Source of the DNA: Ligilactobacillus araffinosus DSM 20653
GTDB lineage: Bacteria > Bacillota > Bacilli > Lactobacillales > Lactobacillaceae
Reading direction: 5' to 3'
DNA: 64,000 bases
Assembly (NCBI RefSeq): GCF_001435375.1
Contig: NZ_AYYZ01000029.1
Coordinates: 70,936-134,935 of the forward strand
Below the pieces are notes generated by a model. The model was given only the letters and a program-made list of their open reading frames with translations, ran no database searches and had not been told where the DNA came from. Each line of letters begins with the position of its first letter. Position 1 is the stretch's first letter. A program made the position numbers and the translations under genes. Shown here piece after piece: positions 1 to 6,620 of the stretch.

Positions 1-1
1 T

Positions 2-823
2 GAGATGGTAGCGATTTTAGTAGGTACAATTGTCTTGGTTGGATTTAAGTGGTGTTCACATGGATCAGGAATTAATAGCCTTTTAGATAAGAAACTTATT
101 TGGTCGCAGTCTACTTTTAATTTTTGGATTGCATGTAATTTGATTTTGACTTTGGGGTTTATCCTATATGCGTTGATTGGTAAGATAAAAATTCGAAAAA
201 CTAAATTTTTAAGGGACTATGATTTCAATCAGAAAATGATTATGGGAACTGGAATATCTTGCTCTTTTGGAGCAATAGCAATGTTACCATTAACGGTATC
301 ATTTTTACATTCAGTAATATTTGAATTTTTGTATGTAATCCTTAGCGTTGTTATTAGTTATAAAGTAATAGTGAAACTATATAGAGAAGAAATGGCTGTT
401 TTATATGGAAGAGCCTATCAGAATCAGCGCGCAATGAAAGCTAATAAATTTACGGATTGGATCTCAAAAAATATTATTGTATTAGGAGCAATTCTTTTTG
501 TAGTTAAAGGTTTATTTTCAGGATTAGGAAATCTCCAAGGAATGTTAATTGGGGCATTTGGACCGTTATTTTGTATGGCTTGTTGGTGGTTTGGATTATG
601 GATATATTTTGAAAAGACGCTTGAAGGTTACTATTTGAAAAAATACAGTGAACAATATCGACAACTTTATGGCTATTCGAAGGATGAATGGTATGGCGAT
701 AAAGTAGATGATTGGAACCGAATGAAGACAATCGAAAAGCATTTAAAACAAAATGAAGAAGAGCGGAAATTAAAAAAGAAAATTGAAAAGGAGGTAAAAG
801 GGACTGAAAGTGATGAAGGATAG
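2..823 (+). CDS. Partial multi-pass membrane protein, paralog 1 of 3 (5' end outside window)
   Basis: The reading frame is open to the left edge. The codon before the first ATG (position 5) encodes Glu, and this Glu-Met-Val stretch aligns with an internal Gly-Glu-Met-Val of paralog 2, so the ATG at 5 is internal and the true start lies upstream. About five hydrophobic segments are followed by a charged cytoplasmic tail. The tail carries the motif GYYLKKYSEQYRQLYG and a lysine/glutamate-rich end, shared by all three paralogs. The 3' end overlaps the next gene by 14 bp, which implies translational coupling. I do not recognise the family and assign no function. Confidence 0.75.
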   Translation, partial: EMVAILVGTIVLVGFKWCSHGSGINSLLDKKLIWSQSTFNFWIACNLILTLGFILYALIGKIKIRKTKFLRDYDFNQKMIMGTGISCSFGAIAMLPLTVSFLHSVIFEFLYVILSVVISYKVIVKLYREEMAVLYGRAYQNQRAMKANKFTDWISKNIIVLGAILFVVKGLFSGLGNLQGMLIGAFGPLFCMACWWFGLWIYFEKTLEGYYLKKYSEQYRQLYGYSKDEWYGDKVDDWNRMKTIEKHLKQNEEERKLKKKIEKEVKGTESDEG

Positions 824-1748
824 AACAGTTTTAGATGCTACCTTTGAGGAAAGCCGAAAATTAGTTGATGAATCATATGTTGAAGAAGCATTAAAAGTAT
901 CAAGTAATAAACAAGATCGGAATCGTTTTTGGGGCGAAATGGTATCGATATTAATTGGAACTATTTCTATTTTGTTGTTAGGCCCAGATACATGTACTAA
1001 TTCTGCTTTTAATAAAGAACTCCTTTGGTCACAAAGGACTTTTGATTTTTGGATTATATGTAATTGGGTTTTGACTTTGGGATTTATCCTGTATGCCTTG
1101 ATTGGTAAGATAAAAATTCGAAAAACTAAATTTTTAAGGGACTATGATTTTAATCAAAAAATAATCGTTGGATTGGGAATATCATGTATTTTTATAGCAA
1201 TAATAATGTTACCGAATACAGCCGCTTTTTTGCATTCAGTAATATTTGAATTTTTATATATAATCCTTTGCGTTGTTATTAGTTATAAAGTGATGGTGAA
1301 ACTATATAGAGAAGAAATGACTGTTCTGTATGGAAGAGCCTATCAAAATCAACGCGCAATGAAAGTTAATAAATTTACGGATTGGATCTCAAAAAATATT
1401 ATCGTATTAGGAGCAATTCTTTTTGTAGTTAAAGGTTTATTTTCAGGATTAAAAAACATTCAAGGTGCTTTATTAACGGCCATTGCACCCTTGTTTATTA
1501 TGGCTTTTTGGTGGTTTGGATTATGGATATATTTTGAAAAGACGCTTGAAGGTTATTATTTGAAAAAATACAGTGAACAATATCGACAACTTTATGGCTA
1601 TTCGAAGGATGAATGGTATGGCGATAAAGTAGATGATTGGAACCGAATGAAGACGATCGAAAAGCATTTGAAACAAAATGAAGAAGAGCGGAAATTAAAA
1701 AAGAAAATTGAAAAGGATGTAAAGGGAATCAGGGATGATGAAGAGTAA
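810..1748 (+). CDS. Multi-pass membrane protein, paralog 2 of 3
   Basis: A 312-residue protein with a soluble N-terminus of about 45 residues, five or six predicted membrane segments and a charged tail containing GYYLKKYSEQYRQLYG near residue 260. The start is GTG at 810 or ATG at 813, inside the end of paralog 1; a purine-rich AAGGAGG lies at about 788-795. Long blocks are nearly identical in DNA to paralog 1 (around 1080-1150, 1240-1450 and 1510-1670), separated by clearly diverged membrane segments. The family is unknown to me. The fully overlapping arrangement suggests that the three proteins are made in fixed proportion and may assemble together, which is inference. Confidence 0.8.
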   Translation: MMKDRTVLDATFEESRKLVDESYVEEALKVSSNKQDRNRFWGEMVSILIGTISILLLGPDTCTNSAFNKELLWSQRTFDFWIICNWVLTLGFILYALIGKIKIRKTKFLRDYDFNQKIIVGLGISCIFIAIIMLPNTAAFLHSVIFEFLYIILCVVISYKVMVKLYREEMTVLYGRAYQNQRAMKVNKFTDWISKNIIVLGAILFVVKGLFSGLKNIQGALLTAIAPLFIMAFWWFGLWIYFEKTLEGYYLKKYSEQYRQLYGYSKDEWYGDKVDDWNRMKTIEKHLKQNEEERKLKKKIEKDVKGIRDDEE

Positions 1749-2619
1749 AAAATTATACGGGGCTTCATTTGAAGAAAGTCAGAATTTAGTTGATAAAAAG
1801 TTTGTAATAAAGTCTTTAAAAGAATCAAGTAATAAACAAGATAACGGAAGGTTAGAAGGAAAAATTTTTACATTCCTTTTAGGACCTTTGGTGATTAAAT
1901 TTGTTGAATTCTTTAAAAATCATGGAGGACCATCAGCATTTTCAGATAAACTCTTTTGGAGTAATAGTATATTTAACGCATTATTTTATATTACTTTGAC
2001 ATTTTCAATGATTTTTATATTGGAAAGTGTCTTTTGTAAAGTACAGTACAGTAAACGAAAGATTAATCGGGAATACAGCTATACTACTCGAATTTTAGGA
2101 GCTTTAAGCTGGTTTTGTATTTGTGGAGTGATGGCATTCCTTTCGGCAACCGGTTCAGCTTTAAATTCCGTATTCATGGAATATTTTTATGTGGCTTTAA
2201 TTATTTTCTTGTACTGGCTTATTAACCATAAATTAAATCAAAATATTATTATCACGCTTTATAATCATGGGAAAAGGAACGATGTTTTGTCGAAGGCAGA
2301 AAAAATCACGAACTTTATTTCAAAATATGTGTTAATTTTAGCAGCAGTTTGGATTTTGATTAAATCAGTTATTACCGGTTACCAAGATTTGATTGGCGCT
2401 TTAACAGTCGACACTTGTCCACTTTTGATGGCATGCATTATGTATGCGGGCCTATATATCTACAAACAAGATATTGTTCAAGGATATTACTTAAAGAAAT
2501 ACAGTGAGCAATATCGACAACTCTATGGCTTTTCAAAAGAAGAGTGGTATGGGGTTGGAATCAAAGATGATGAACGAATGAAATTGGTTGCGAAACATTT
2601 AAAAGAAATGGAAAATTAA
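1735..2619 (+). CDS. Multi-pass membrane protein, paralog 3 of 3
   Basis: A 294-residue membrane protein, the most diverged of the three. It keeps the N-terminal pattern (FEESQNLVD, SSNKQDNGR) and the tail motif GYYLKKYSEQYRQLYG, followed by EEWYG. It starts at ATG 1735 (or 1738) within the last 14 bp of paralog 2; the junction is built exactly like the paralog 1/2 junction, which points to tandem duplication. The membrane core differs strongly from the other two. It is last in the apparent operon and faces a convergent recombinase gene. Function unknown. Confidence 0.8.
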   Translation: MMKSKKLYGASFEESQNLVDKKFVIKSLKESSNKQDNGRLEGKIFTFLLGPLVIKFVEFFKNHGGPSAFSDKLFWSNSIFNALFYITLTFSMIFILESVFCKVQYSKRKINREYSYTTRILGALSWFCICGVMAFLSATGSALNSVFMEYFYVALIIFLYWLINHKLNQNIIITLYNHGKRNDVLSKAEKITNFISKYVLILAAVWILIKSVITGYQDLIGALTVDTCPLLMACIMYAGLYIYKQDIVQGYYLKKYSEQYRQLYGFSKEEWYGVGIKDDERMKLVAKHLKEMEN

Positions 2620-2640
2620 AAAGTTTAAGTCTAGGATAAT

Positions 2641-3279
2641 TTATTGCTTTATATTCTTACTAGCTTTATTCTCAATTTCATTTTTTATACGATAAACAGT
2701 ATTTCTTGTAATTCCAACTTGATCGGCAATCTGCTTGATAGTAATTGGCTCTCCATTTGCTTTTCTTTTAAGCAGTTCAACAACAGTATTATAAATTAGA
2801 CGTCTTTTAGGATCTTTGCTATCTTTTGAGTATTGAACGACACCGCCTTTGTAAACACCACGTTCCTTGGCAAGTTTAATCCCTTGCTTTTGACGTTCAA
2901 GAATAGTTTTACGTTCCTGTTCAGCGGTGTATTTTTGGATTTCTAAGACAAGATTCGTTAATAAGTTTTTCAAATTGCGGTCTTTGATACCTTCAAAAGA
3001 AGGGAGATCCAAAATATTAATCGTTGCTCCTTTTTGTTTAATTTGTTCGATGATATTAGAAATATCACGACTATTGCGTCCTAAACGATCCATACTAATC
3101 ACAACGACTTCATCGTCCTCACGAATAAAATCAAGCATCGCTTGTAATTGTGGGCGATTAGTATTTTTTCCAGATATTTTTTCTTGGAAGATTTTTTTGC
3201 AGTCTGCTTTTTGAAGCTGTTCGAGTTGACGGTCTAAATTTTGATCAGTAGTTGAAACATGAGCGTATCCGATTTTCAT
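2641..3279 (-). CDS. Serine recombinase / resolvase family site-specific recombinase
   Basis: A 212-residue protein of the small resolvase/invertase family. The N-terminus reads MKIGYAHVSTTDQNLDRQLE, with the predicted nucleophile Ser9; the Arg-rich core DRLGRNSRDI follows near residue 65. A C-terminal helix-turn-helix of about 45 residues (ITIKQIADQVGITRNTVYRI) is present. Size and order match plasmid- and transposon-borne resolvases, which catalyse strand exchange at res-type sites through a phosphoserine intermediate. It lies convergent to the membrane paralogs and beside a toxin-antitoxin locus, as on mobile elements. No partner transposase is seen in the window. Confidence 0.9.
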   Translation of the reverse strand: MKIGYAHVSTTDQNLDRQLEQLQKADCKKIFQEKISGKNTNRPQLQAMLDFIREDDEVVVISMDRLGRNSRDISNIIEQIKQKGATINILDLPSFEGIKDRNLKNLLTNLVLEIQKYTAEQERKTILERQKQGIKLAKERGVYKGGVVQYSKDSKDPKRRLIYNTVVELLKRKANGEPITIKQIADQVGITRNTVYRIKNEIENKASKNIKQ

Positions 3280-3337
3280 TTTGAGGCTCCTTATTATATA
3301 GATTAAACATGTAGATTACACATTGTTGATTTTAAAA

Positions 3338-3371
3338 GAAACCTAGTAAAAATGCTAGGTTTTGTTTTTAT
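3338..3371. terminator. Hairpin, probable bidirectional terminator
   Basis: Perfect 7-bp stem AACCTAG/CTAGGTT (3340-3346 with 3355-3361), with T-rich sequence on both sides depending on the strand read. It separates the recombinase promoter region from the leftward antitoxin RNA. Confidence 0.55.
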
Positions 3372-3411
3372 CGAATCTGTTCAATTAGGGTGTACCTTGT
3401 TTAAACAATAT

Positions 3412-3471
3412 ATGTAAAATAAAAACCTAACTGTTAGCCGGCAGTTAGGAATCTATATTGCTTTTTATCAC
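3412..3471 (-). ncRNA. Putative type I antitoxin RNA (RNAII-like)
   Basis: Predicted leftward transcript of about 60 nt. A TATAAT -10 box on the minus strand (3478-3483 on +) with a TATACA -35 box 17 bp away (3501-3506) would start RNA at about 3471. The RNA ends in a perfect 8-bp hairpin (CCTAACTG/CAGTTAGG, 3426-3449) followed by a U-run on the minus strand. Its first ~19 nt are the complement of a direct repeat that recurs over the toxin start codon, so it can pair with the toxin mRNA in trans. Size and terminal hairpin resemble RNAII of Fst-type par loci; the divergent orientation does not. No expression data. Confidence 0.6.
3453..3471 (+). repeat. Direct repeat, copy 1 (antitoxin side)
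   Basis: CTATATTGCTTTTTATCAC, identical to copy 2 at 3543-3561 except for one base (T/C at the fourth position). It lies at the 5' end of the predicted antitoxin RNA, read on the opposite strand. Confidence 0.85.
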
Positions 3472-3477
3472 AGTTAG

Positions 3478-3508
3478 ATTATAACATAATTTTTTCATAG
3501 TGTATAAT
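3478..3508. promoter_or_regulatory. Overlapping divergent promoters of the toxin and antitoxin
   Basis: Leftward promoter: minus-strand TATACA (3501-3506), 17-bp spacer, TATAAT (3478-3483). Rightward promoter: weak TATAAC (3480-3485), 17-bp spacer, TATAAT (3503-3508). The two occupy almost the same 31 bp, so polymerase can use only one at a time. The leftward (antitoxin) promoter has the better -35 box. Confidence 0.55.
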
Positions 3509-3542
3509 AGCAATTGGCAACTAGCCTCTGAAAGGGGGGTGG

Positions 3543-3561
3543 CTACATTGCTTTTTATCAC
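3543..3561 (+). repeat. Direct repeat, copy 2 (over the toxin start codon)
   Basis: CTACATTGCTTTTTATCAC, the second copy of the repeat at 3453-3471. It covers the TTG start codon and the first four codons of the toxin, so an RNA carrying its complement would block initiation. Confidence 0.85.
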
Positions 3562-3634
3562 TAAATATATCCTTGCACCAACGCTTGTCGGGTGCTTGGT
3601 AGCTTTATTTACGCATTGGTTGAACAAGCACTAA
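3548..3634 (+). CDS. Fst/Lpt-like type I toxin peptide
   Basis: A 28-residue ORF starting at TTG: LLFITKYILAPTLVGCLV, then ALFTHWLNKH. A single hydrophobic segment with Ala-Pro-x-x-Val-Gly, an HWL motif and a short basic end is the signature of the Fst/Lpt family of plasmid and chromosomal toxins, which insert into the membrane. A G-rich ribosome binding site (about 3531-3538) precedes the start. In the predicted mRNA (from about 3515), TAGCC (3522-3526) pairs with GGCTA (3541-3545) and GCAA (3517-3520) with TTGC (3548-3551), hiding both the binding site and the start codon, as known for fst. A rho-independent terminator follows. The alternative is a chance ORF, but the combined features argue against that. 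Confidence 0.75.
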   Translation: MLFITKYILAPTLVGCLVALFTHWLNKH

Positions 3635-3668
3635 AAGGTTGCTAGCTAGTGCGCGTATATAAAGAAGT

Positions 3669-3712
3669 CGTCCGTTTGAACTTAGCCAATTCATTCGGGC
3701 GTTTTTTTTTTA
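3669..3712 (+). terminator. Terminator of the toxin mRNA
   Basis: Stem of about 12 bp with two mismatches (3669-3680 with 3690-3701), followed by at least nine T. The A-run needed for leftward use is absent, so it is not the bidirectional terminator of classical par loci. Confidence 0.75.
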
Positions 3713-3847
3713 ATGAAGCTAAAAAACTATTAGTTTAATTGCTAGCAGCATTATATCCTTGGTCAAGATTTTTTGGCTAAGTTTTGGCTAGGTTTATAGT
3801 GAAAAACTATGATATTCTATGAAAATAAATGAAACCACTAAGATAAT

Positions 3848-3890
3848 AAAAAAGCCGTTATATCAAGGATAGTTAAGCCTGACATAACGG
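3848..3890 (-). terminator. Terminator downstream of tRNA-Gln
   Basis: CCGTTAT (3855-3861) pairs with ATAACGG (3884-3890); the A-run at 3848-3853 gives a U-tail on the minus strand. Confidence 0.7.
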
Positions 3891-3906
3891 AACGAATAAA
3901 TATTAA

Positions 3907-3979
3907 TTGGGTATACTGGATTCGAACCAGTACATTAAGGATTCAGAGTCCTCTGCCTTACCAATTTGGCTAATACCCA
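3907..3979 (-). tRNA. tRNA-Gln (anticodon CUG)
   Basis: A 73-nt cloverleaf on the minus strand. The acceptor stem is TGGGTAT/ATACCCA with discriminator A, the D stem GCC/GGC, the anticodon stem GAGGA/TCCTT with loop CTCTGAA (anticodon CTG), and the T arm ACTGG-TTCGAAT-CCAGT. The 3' CCA is not encoded. It has its own promoter and terminator. Its 3' end faces the accessory region on the left, so it is a plausible integration site for that region. Confidence 0.92.
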
Positions 3980-3996
3980 ATAAACCTGACTAACCT

Positions 3997-4025
3997 ATCG
4001 TATTAAATTTTAATTTAGATGTCAA
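3997..4025 (-). promoter_or_regulatory. Promoter of tRNA-Gln
   Basis: Minus-strand TTGACA (4020-4025), 17-bp spacer, TACGAT (3997-4002). The -10 box lies 17 bp upstream of the tRNA 5' end at 3979. Confidence 0.8.
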
Positions 4026-4116
4026 GGGATAATTTGAGGGATAACAATAAATTTTTTCTTTAAAAAAAGGCCTAATTCGGTATAATGAATTCAAAGGATG
4101 AAAAGGGGATTGAGAA

Positions 4117-4383
4117 ATGCATAAGGTTTTAATTGTCATGCATGACACGGTCCATAATGATTATTATCGAATGAATAAGGTAGAATTTGAAATTCTTCCA
4201 ACAATTGGACAGTATGTTTACAACACAGACGGAATCGTATATCAAGTTGAGGAGATAACCAATTTTGCAGGATATGTGTCAAGTAAAGGAGCAGTTGCGC
4301 TAGTAGTTGTTCACCCGGTTGAAAATCAGTTACCGGTAAATGATTTATACGGGTTAAAGATCGAAGAAGATTTAGATGACTAA
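4117..4383 (+). CDS. Conserved-looking hypothetical protein, 88 aa
   Basis: An 88-residue soluble, acidic protein with no membrane segment (MHKVLIVMHDTVHNDYYRMN start). The ATG is preceded by AAAAGGGG at suitable spacing. Alternating hydrophobic residues suggest a small beta-rich fold, but I recognise no motif. It is monocistronic and convergent with the next gene across a strong shared terminator. Confidence 0.7.
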   Translation: MHKVLIVMHDTVHNDYYRMNKVEFEILPTIGQYVYNTDGIVYQVEEITNFAGYVSSKGAVALVVVHPVENQLPVNDLYGLKIEEDLDD

Positions 4384-4426
4384 ATAAAGGATGTAACGAC
4401 TTGAAAGTCAGTTACATCCTTTATTT
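4382..4426. terminator. Bidirectional terminator
   Basis: Perfect 16-bp stem (4382-4397 with 4411-4426), AT-rich at the base so that either strand ends in U; it lies between two convergent genes. Confidence 0.85.
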
Positions 4427-4431
4427 CATTT

Positions 4432-4767
4432 CTATTCAAATGATAATTCAACTAAATAGGCCTTTTCTTTTGTTAAATGGGCGGTGGTTGCCCAAACTTC
4501 ATCAAAATTAGGACGGATTTTACCAGTTGCTTCCCAGTAATCTGCAAATAAGTTTGGATGCGATTTGATAAATTCATTGGGGAGACGGTTAACCATCAGT
4601 TTATTTGATGGAAAATAAAAATCGGCGTGTTCAACCGGAGTCGTATCAGGAATGAAGACCCGGACAACGTTTTTGTATGGTGACTTGATTGCGATTATCA
4701 GTTCGGGATGTGTTTCGATTCGCTTTAGCACATCATAAATTGGTTCGAATTCAAACTCGATCAACAT
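4432..4767 (-). CDS. Hypothetical protein, 111 aa
   Basis: A 111-residue soluble protein beginning MLIEFEFEPIYDVLKRIE, with mixed charged and aromatic residues and no membrane segment, signal peptide or recognised motif. On the minus strand AGAGAGAAGGC lies just before the start. It stands alone, convergent with the 88-residue gene. No function can be assigned from sequence. Confidence 0.65.
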   Translation of the reverse strand: MLIEFEFEPIYDVLKRIETHPELIIAIKSPYKNVVRVFIPDTTPVEHADFYFPSNKLMVNRLPNEFIKSHPNLFADYWEATGKIRPNFDEVWATTAHLTKEKAYLVELSFE

Positions 4768-4896
4768 GAAGCCTTCTCTCTCAATGGATATACTTTCATT
4801 TTAACAGGAAAGTCTCCAAAAAGATAATTAAGTTTATTCATAAAATCGCGGTTAATCGTTTATAATTAAAAATAGATTAAAGAAAGGAGAGTTAAG

Positions 4897-5580
4897 ATGG
4901 CAACGGTTCATTTTTATCTTGTCCGTCACGGGCAAACGAAATTAAATCGAGTGGCACGTTTACAAGGCATTACTGACTCCCCTTTAACGCGTAAAGGAAT
5001 TCGAATGGCTAAACGATTAGGACGCGAATTACAGAATATTGAATTCCGAGCAGTTTATACTAGTGACTTGAAACGGACGCAAGCGACGGCTAAGTATATT
5101 TTAGAAGAAAATCAGCGAAAAATTCCGCCAGTTTATTGTGACCCTGATTTGCGGGAAATGAGTTTTGGTCAATTTGAAGAGGCTAAAAATGTAAAATTGA
5201 TTCCGCAAGCTTTGCGTACTTTAGGATTAAAGAAAATCATTCGTGCATTTTTGAATGAAGAACATGTAAGTGAATTGATTCGTCTTTTTCGAACGATGGA
5301 CGGAACGGAGGAAATTGAAAATTCTGCGCAGCTAAATATTCGCTTTCGACGGGCATTAAGAATGATTGGTGATGAATATCAGGATCACGAATGCAATGTT
5401 TTAATCGTTACGCATGGATTAATCTTGTCAAACTTCATTGAAAGTTTATATGGCGAAGTCCCGTTATTTTTAGTTGATAATTCGCGGGCAAGTTTAGTCG
5501 ATTATGAACAGGGTGAATTCAAAATTAGATATATAAACCAATTAAAACAGGAGGATCCGAATGAAAGCAAGCGCGGTTAA
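4897..5580 (+). CDS. Histidine phosphatase (phosphoglycerate mutase-like) family protein
   Basis: A 227-residue protein with the catalytic RHG motif at residues 10-12 (FYLVRHGQTKLN) and a second conserved His in VLIVTHGLI near residue 170. Members are cofactor-dependent phosphoglycerate mutases or phosphatases that form a phosphohistidine. The divergence from true GpmA and the pairing with a serine hydrolase suggest a broad-specificity phosphatase, which is inference. AAGGAGAG precedes the ATG. The last 20 bp overlap the next gene, so the two are co-transcribed. Confidence 0.88.
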   Translation: MATVHFYLVRHGQTKLNRVARLQGITDSPLTRKGIRMAKRLGRELQNIEFRAVYTSDLKRTQATAKYILEENQRKIPPVYCDPDLREMSFGQFEEAKNVKLIPQALRTLGLKKIIRAFLNEEHVSELIRLFRTMDGTEEIENSAQLNIRFRRALRMIGDEYQDHECNVLIVTHGLILSNFIESLYGEVPLFLVDNSRASLVDYEQGEFKIRYINQLKQEDPNESKRG

Positions 5581-6550
5581 AGCAAGAATGATACAAATGG
5601 TTAATGCAGGGGTTGTTCCGGGAGTATCATATGCACATTTGCATGATGGCCAAGTTGAAACGATGGTCTATGGCAATGCAGAAACCGTTCCGGTAACTAA
5701 ACCGCTTAAATGGGGAATGCTGTATGATATGGCTTCGTTAACCAAAGTTGTCGGGACAACAACGATGATTTTGAAGATGATTGAAGAGGGAAAAGTTAGT
5801 CTTGATGATCGGGTAGCGGATTTAATTTGTGATTTTAAAGATGAGCGGGTTACTCTGCGTCACTTATTAACGCATACCTCAGCAATTTCAGGGTATATCC
5901 CGCATCGCAATCAATTACCGCCTGATAAATTGATAAGGGCAATTGATTCTTTAACAGTTGCTGAATGGTTCGATAAAAAAGTCGTGTATACGGATGTCGG
6001 ATTGATTATGTTGGGCCAGATTATTGAAAAATTTTATCATGTACCAGTTCAACAAGTGATTCATGATGAAGTTTTAATTCCGCTTGGCTTGACAGAAAGT
6101 ACTTTTACTCCCGTTAAAGAAAACTGCGTTCCAACCGAGGTAACTTCTGATCGCGGGGTGATCCAAGGTGAAGTGCACGATCCCAAGGCGTTTATTTTAA
6201 AAGAACATTGTGGATCAGCCGGGCTTTTTATGACATTAAACGATGTAATTAAATTTGCGCAGTGGATCTTAGGAATAACTTCACATGAACTTCTTCAGCG
6301 CGCAACCATTGACTCCCTTTTTAAGGATTGGACAACCCATCATTTAGGGCGCTCTTTAGGATGGGATCTGCGGTTTTCACCAGATGGTACTCCATGGATC
6401 TATCATACAGGCTATACAGGAACGTATATTATATTAAGCAAACAGCTTCAAGAAGGATTGATAGTGTTAACGAATCGCGTGCATCCTCAAGCTGATAACC
6501 AAACTTTTCTTGATATGCGGGATCAGTTGATTGCTGATTTTATCAAATAG
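5561..6550 (+). CDS. Beta-lactamase-fold serine hydrolase (class C / PBP4-like)
   Basis: A 329-residue protein of the beta-lactamase/transpeptidase-like family. The SxxK nucleophile is Ser59-Leu-Thr-Lys62 (DMASLTKVVG), the second motif is Tyr143-Thr-Asp where class C enzymes have YxN, and HTG near residue 290 stands for KTG. There is no signal peptide, so it is probably cytoplasmic or unconventionally exported, which makes an esterase or peptidase more likely than a wall enzyme. AGGAGGA sits 7 nt before the ATG. It overlaps the upstream phosphatase gene. Confidence 0.85.
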   Translation: MKASAVKARMIQMVNAGVVPGVSYAHLHDGQVETMVYGNAETVPVTKPLKWGMLYDMASLTKVVGTTTMILKMIEEGKVSLDDRVADLICDFKDERVTLRHLLTHTSAISGYIPHRNQLPPDKLIRAIDSLTVAEWFDKKVVYTDVGLIMLGQIIEKFYHVPVQQVIHDEVLIPLGLTESTFTPVKENCVPTEVTSDRGVIQGEVHDPKAFILKEHCGSAGLFMTLNDVIKFAQWILGITSHELLQRATIDSLFKDWTTHHLGRSLGWDLRFSPDGTPWIYHTGYTGTYIILSKQLQEGLIVLTNRVHPQADNQTFLDMRDQLIADFIK

Positions 6551-6585
6551 AAAACGTTTACACAAAATGCTAATCCTGATAAAAT
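6549..6585 (+). promoter_or_regulatory. manA promoter with overlapping cre-like site
   Basis: TTTACA (6557-6562), 17-bp spacer, TAAAAT (6580-6585). AGAAAACGTTTACA (6549-6562) matches the catabolite-responsive element consensus TGWAANCGNTNWCA in all but the first base and covers the -35 box, so CcpA binding would repress. Sequence inference only. Confidence 0.65.
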
Positions 6586-6620
6586 ATAACTGAGTTTTAT
6601 CAGATAAGAAGGAATGATAG

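Noticed and set aside
5-7. ATG at the left edge as the start of the first membrane protein
   Set aside because: The frame is open upstream and the following residues align with an internal part of paralog 2, so this Met is internal.
2641-3279. Recombinase as part of a complete transposon
   Set aside because: No transposase gene and no inverted repeats bracketing it were seen in the window.
3453-3561. Two short direct repeats as a CRISPR-like array
   Set aside because: Only two 19-bp copies spaced 90 bp apart with promoters between them; no further units and no cas genes.
3445-3627. 60-codon frame on the minus strand across the toxin locus
   Set aside because: It is antisense to the Fst-like peptide, has no ribosome binding site and no membrane or domain signature; the repeats and hairpins explain the region better.
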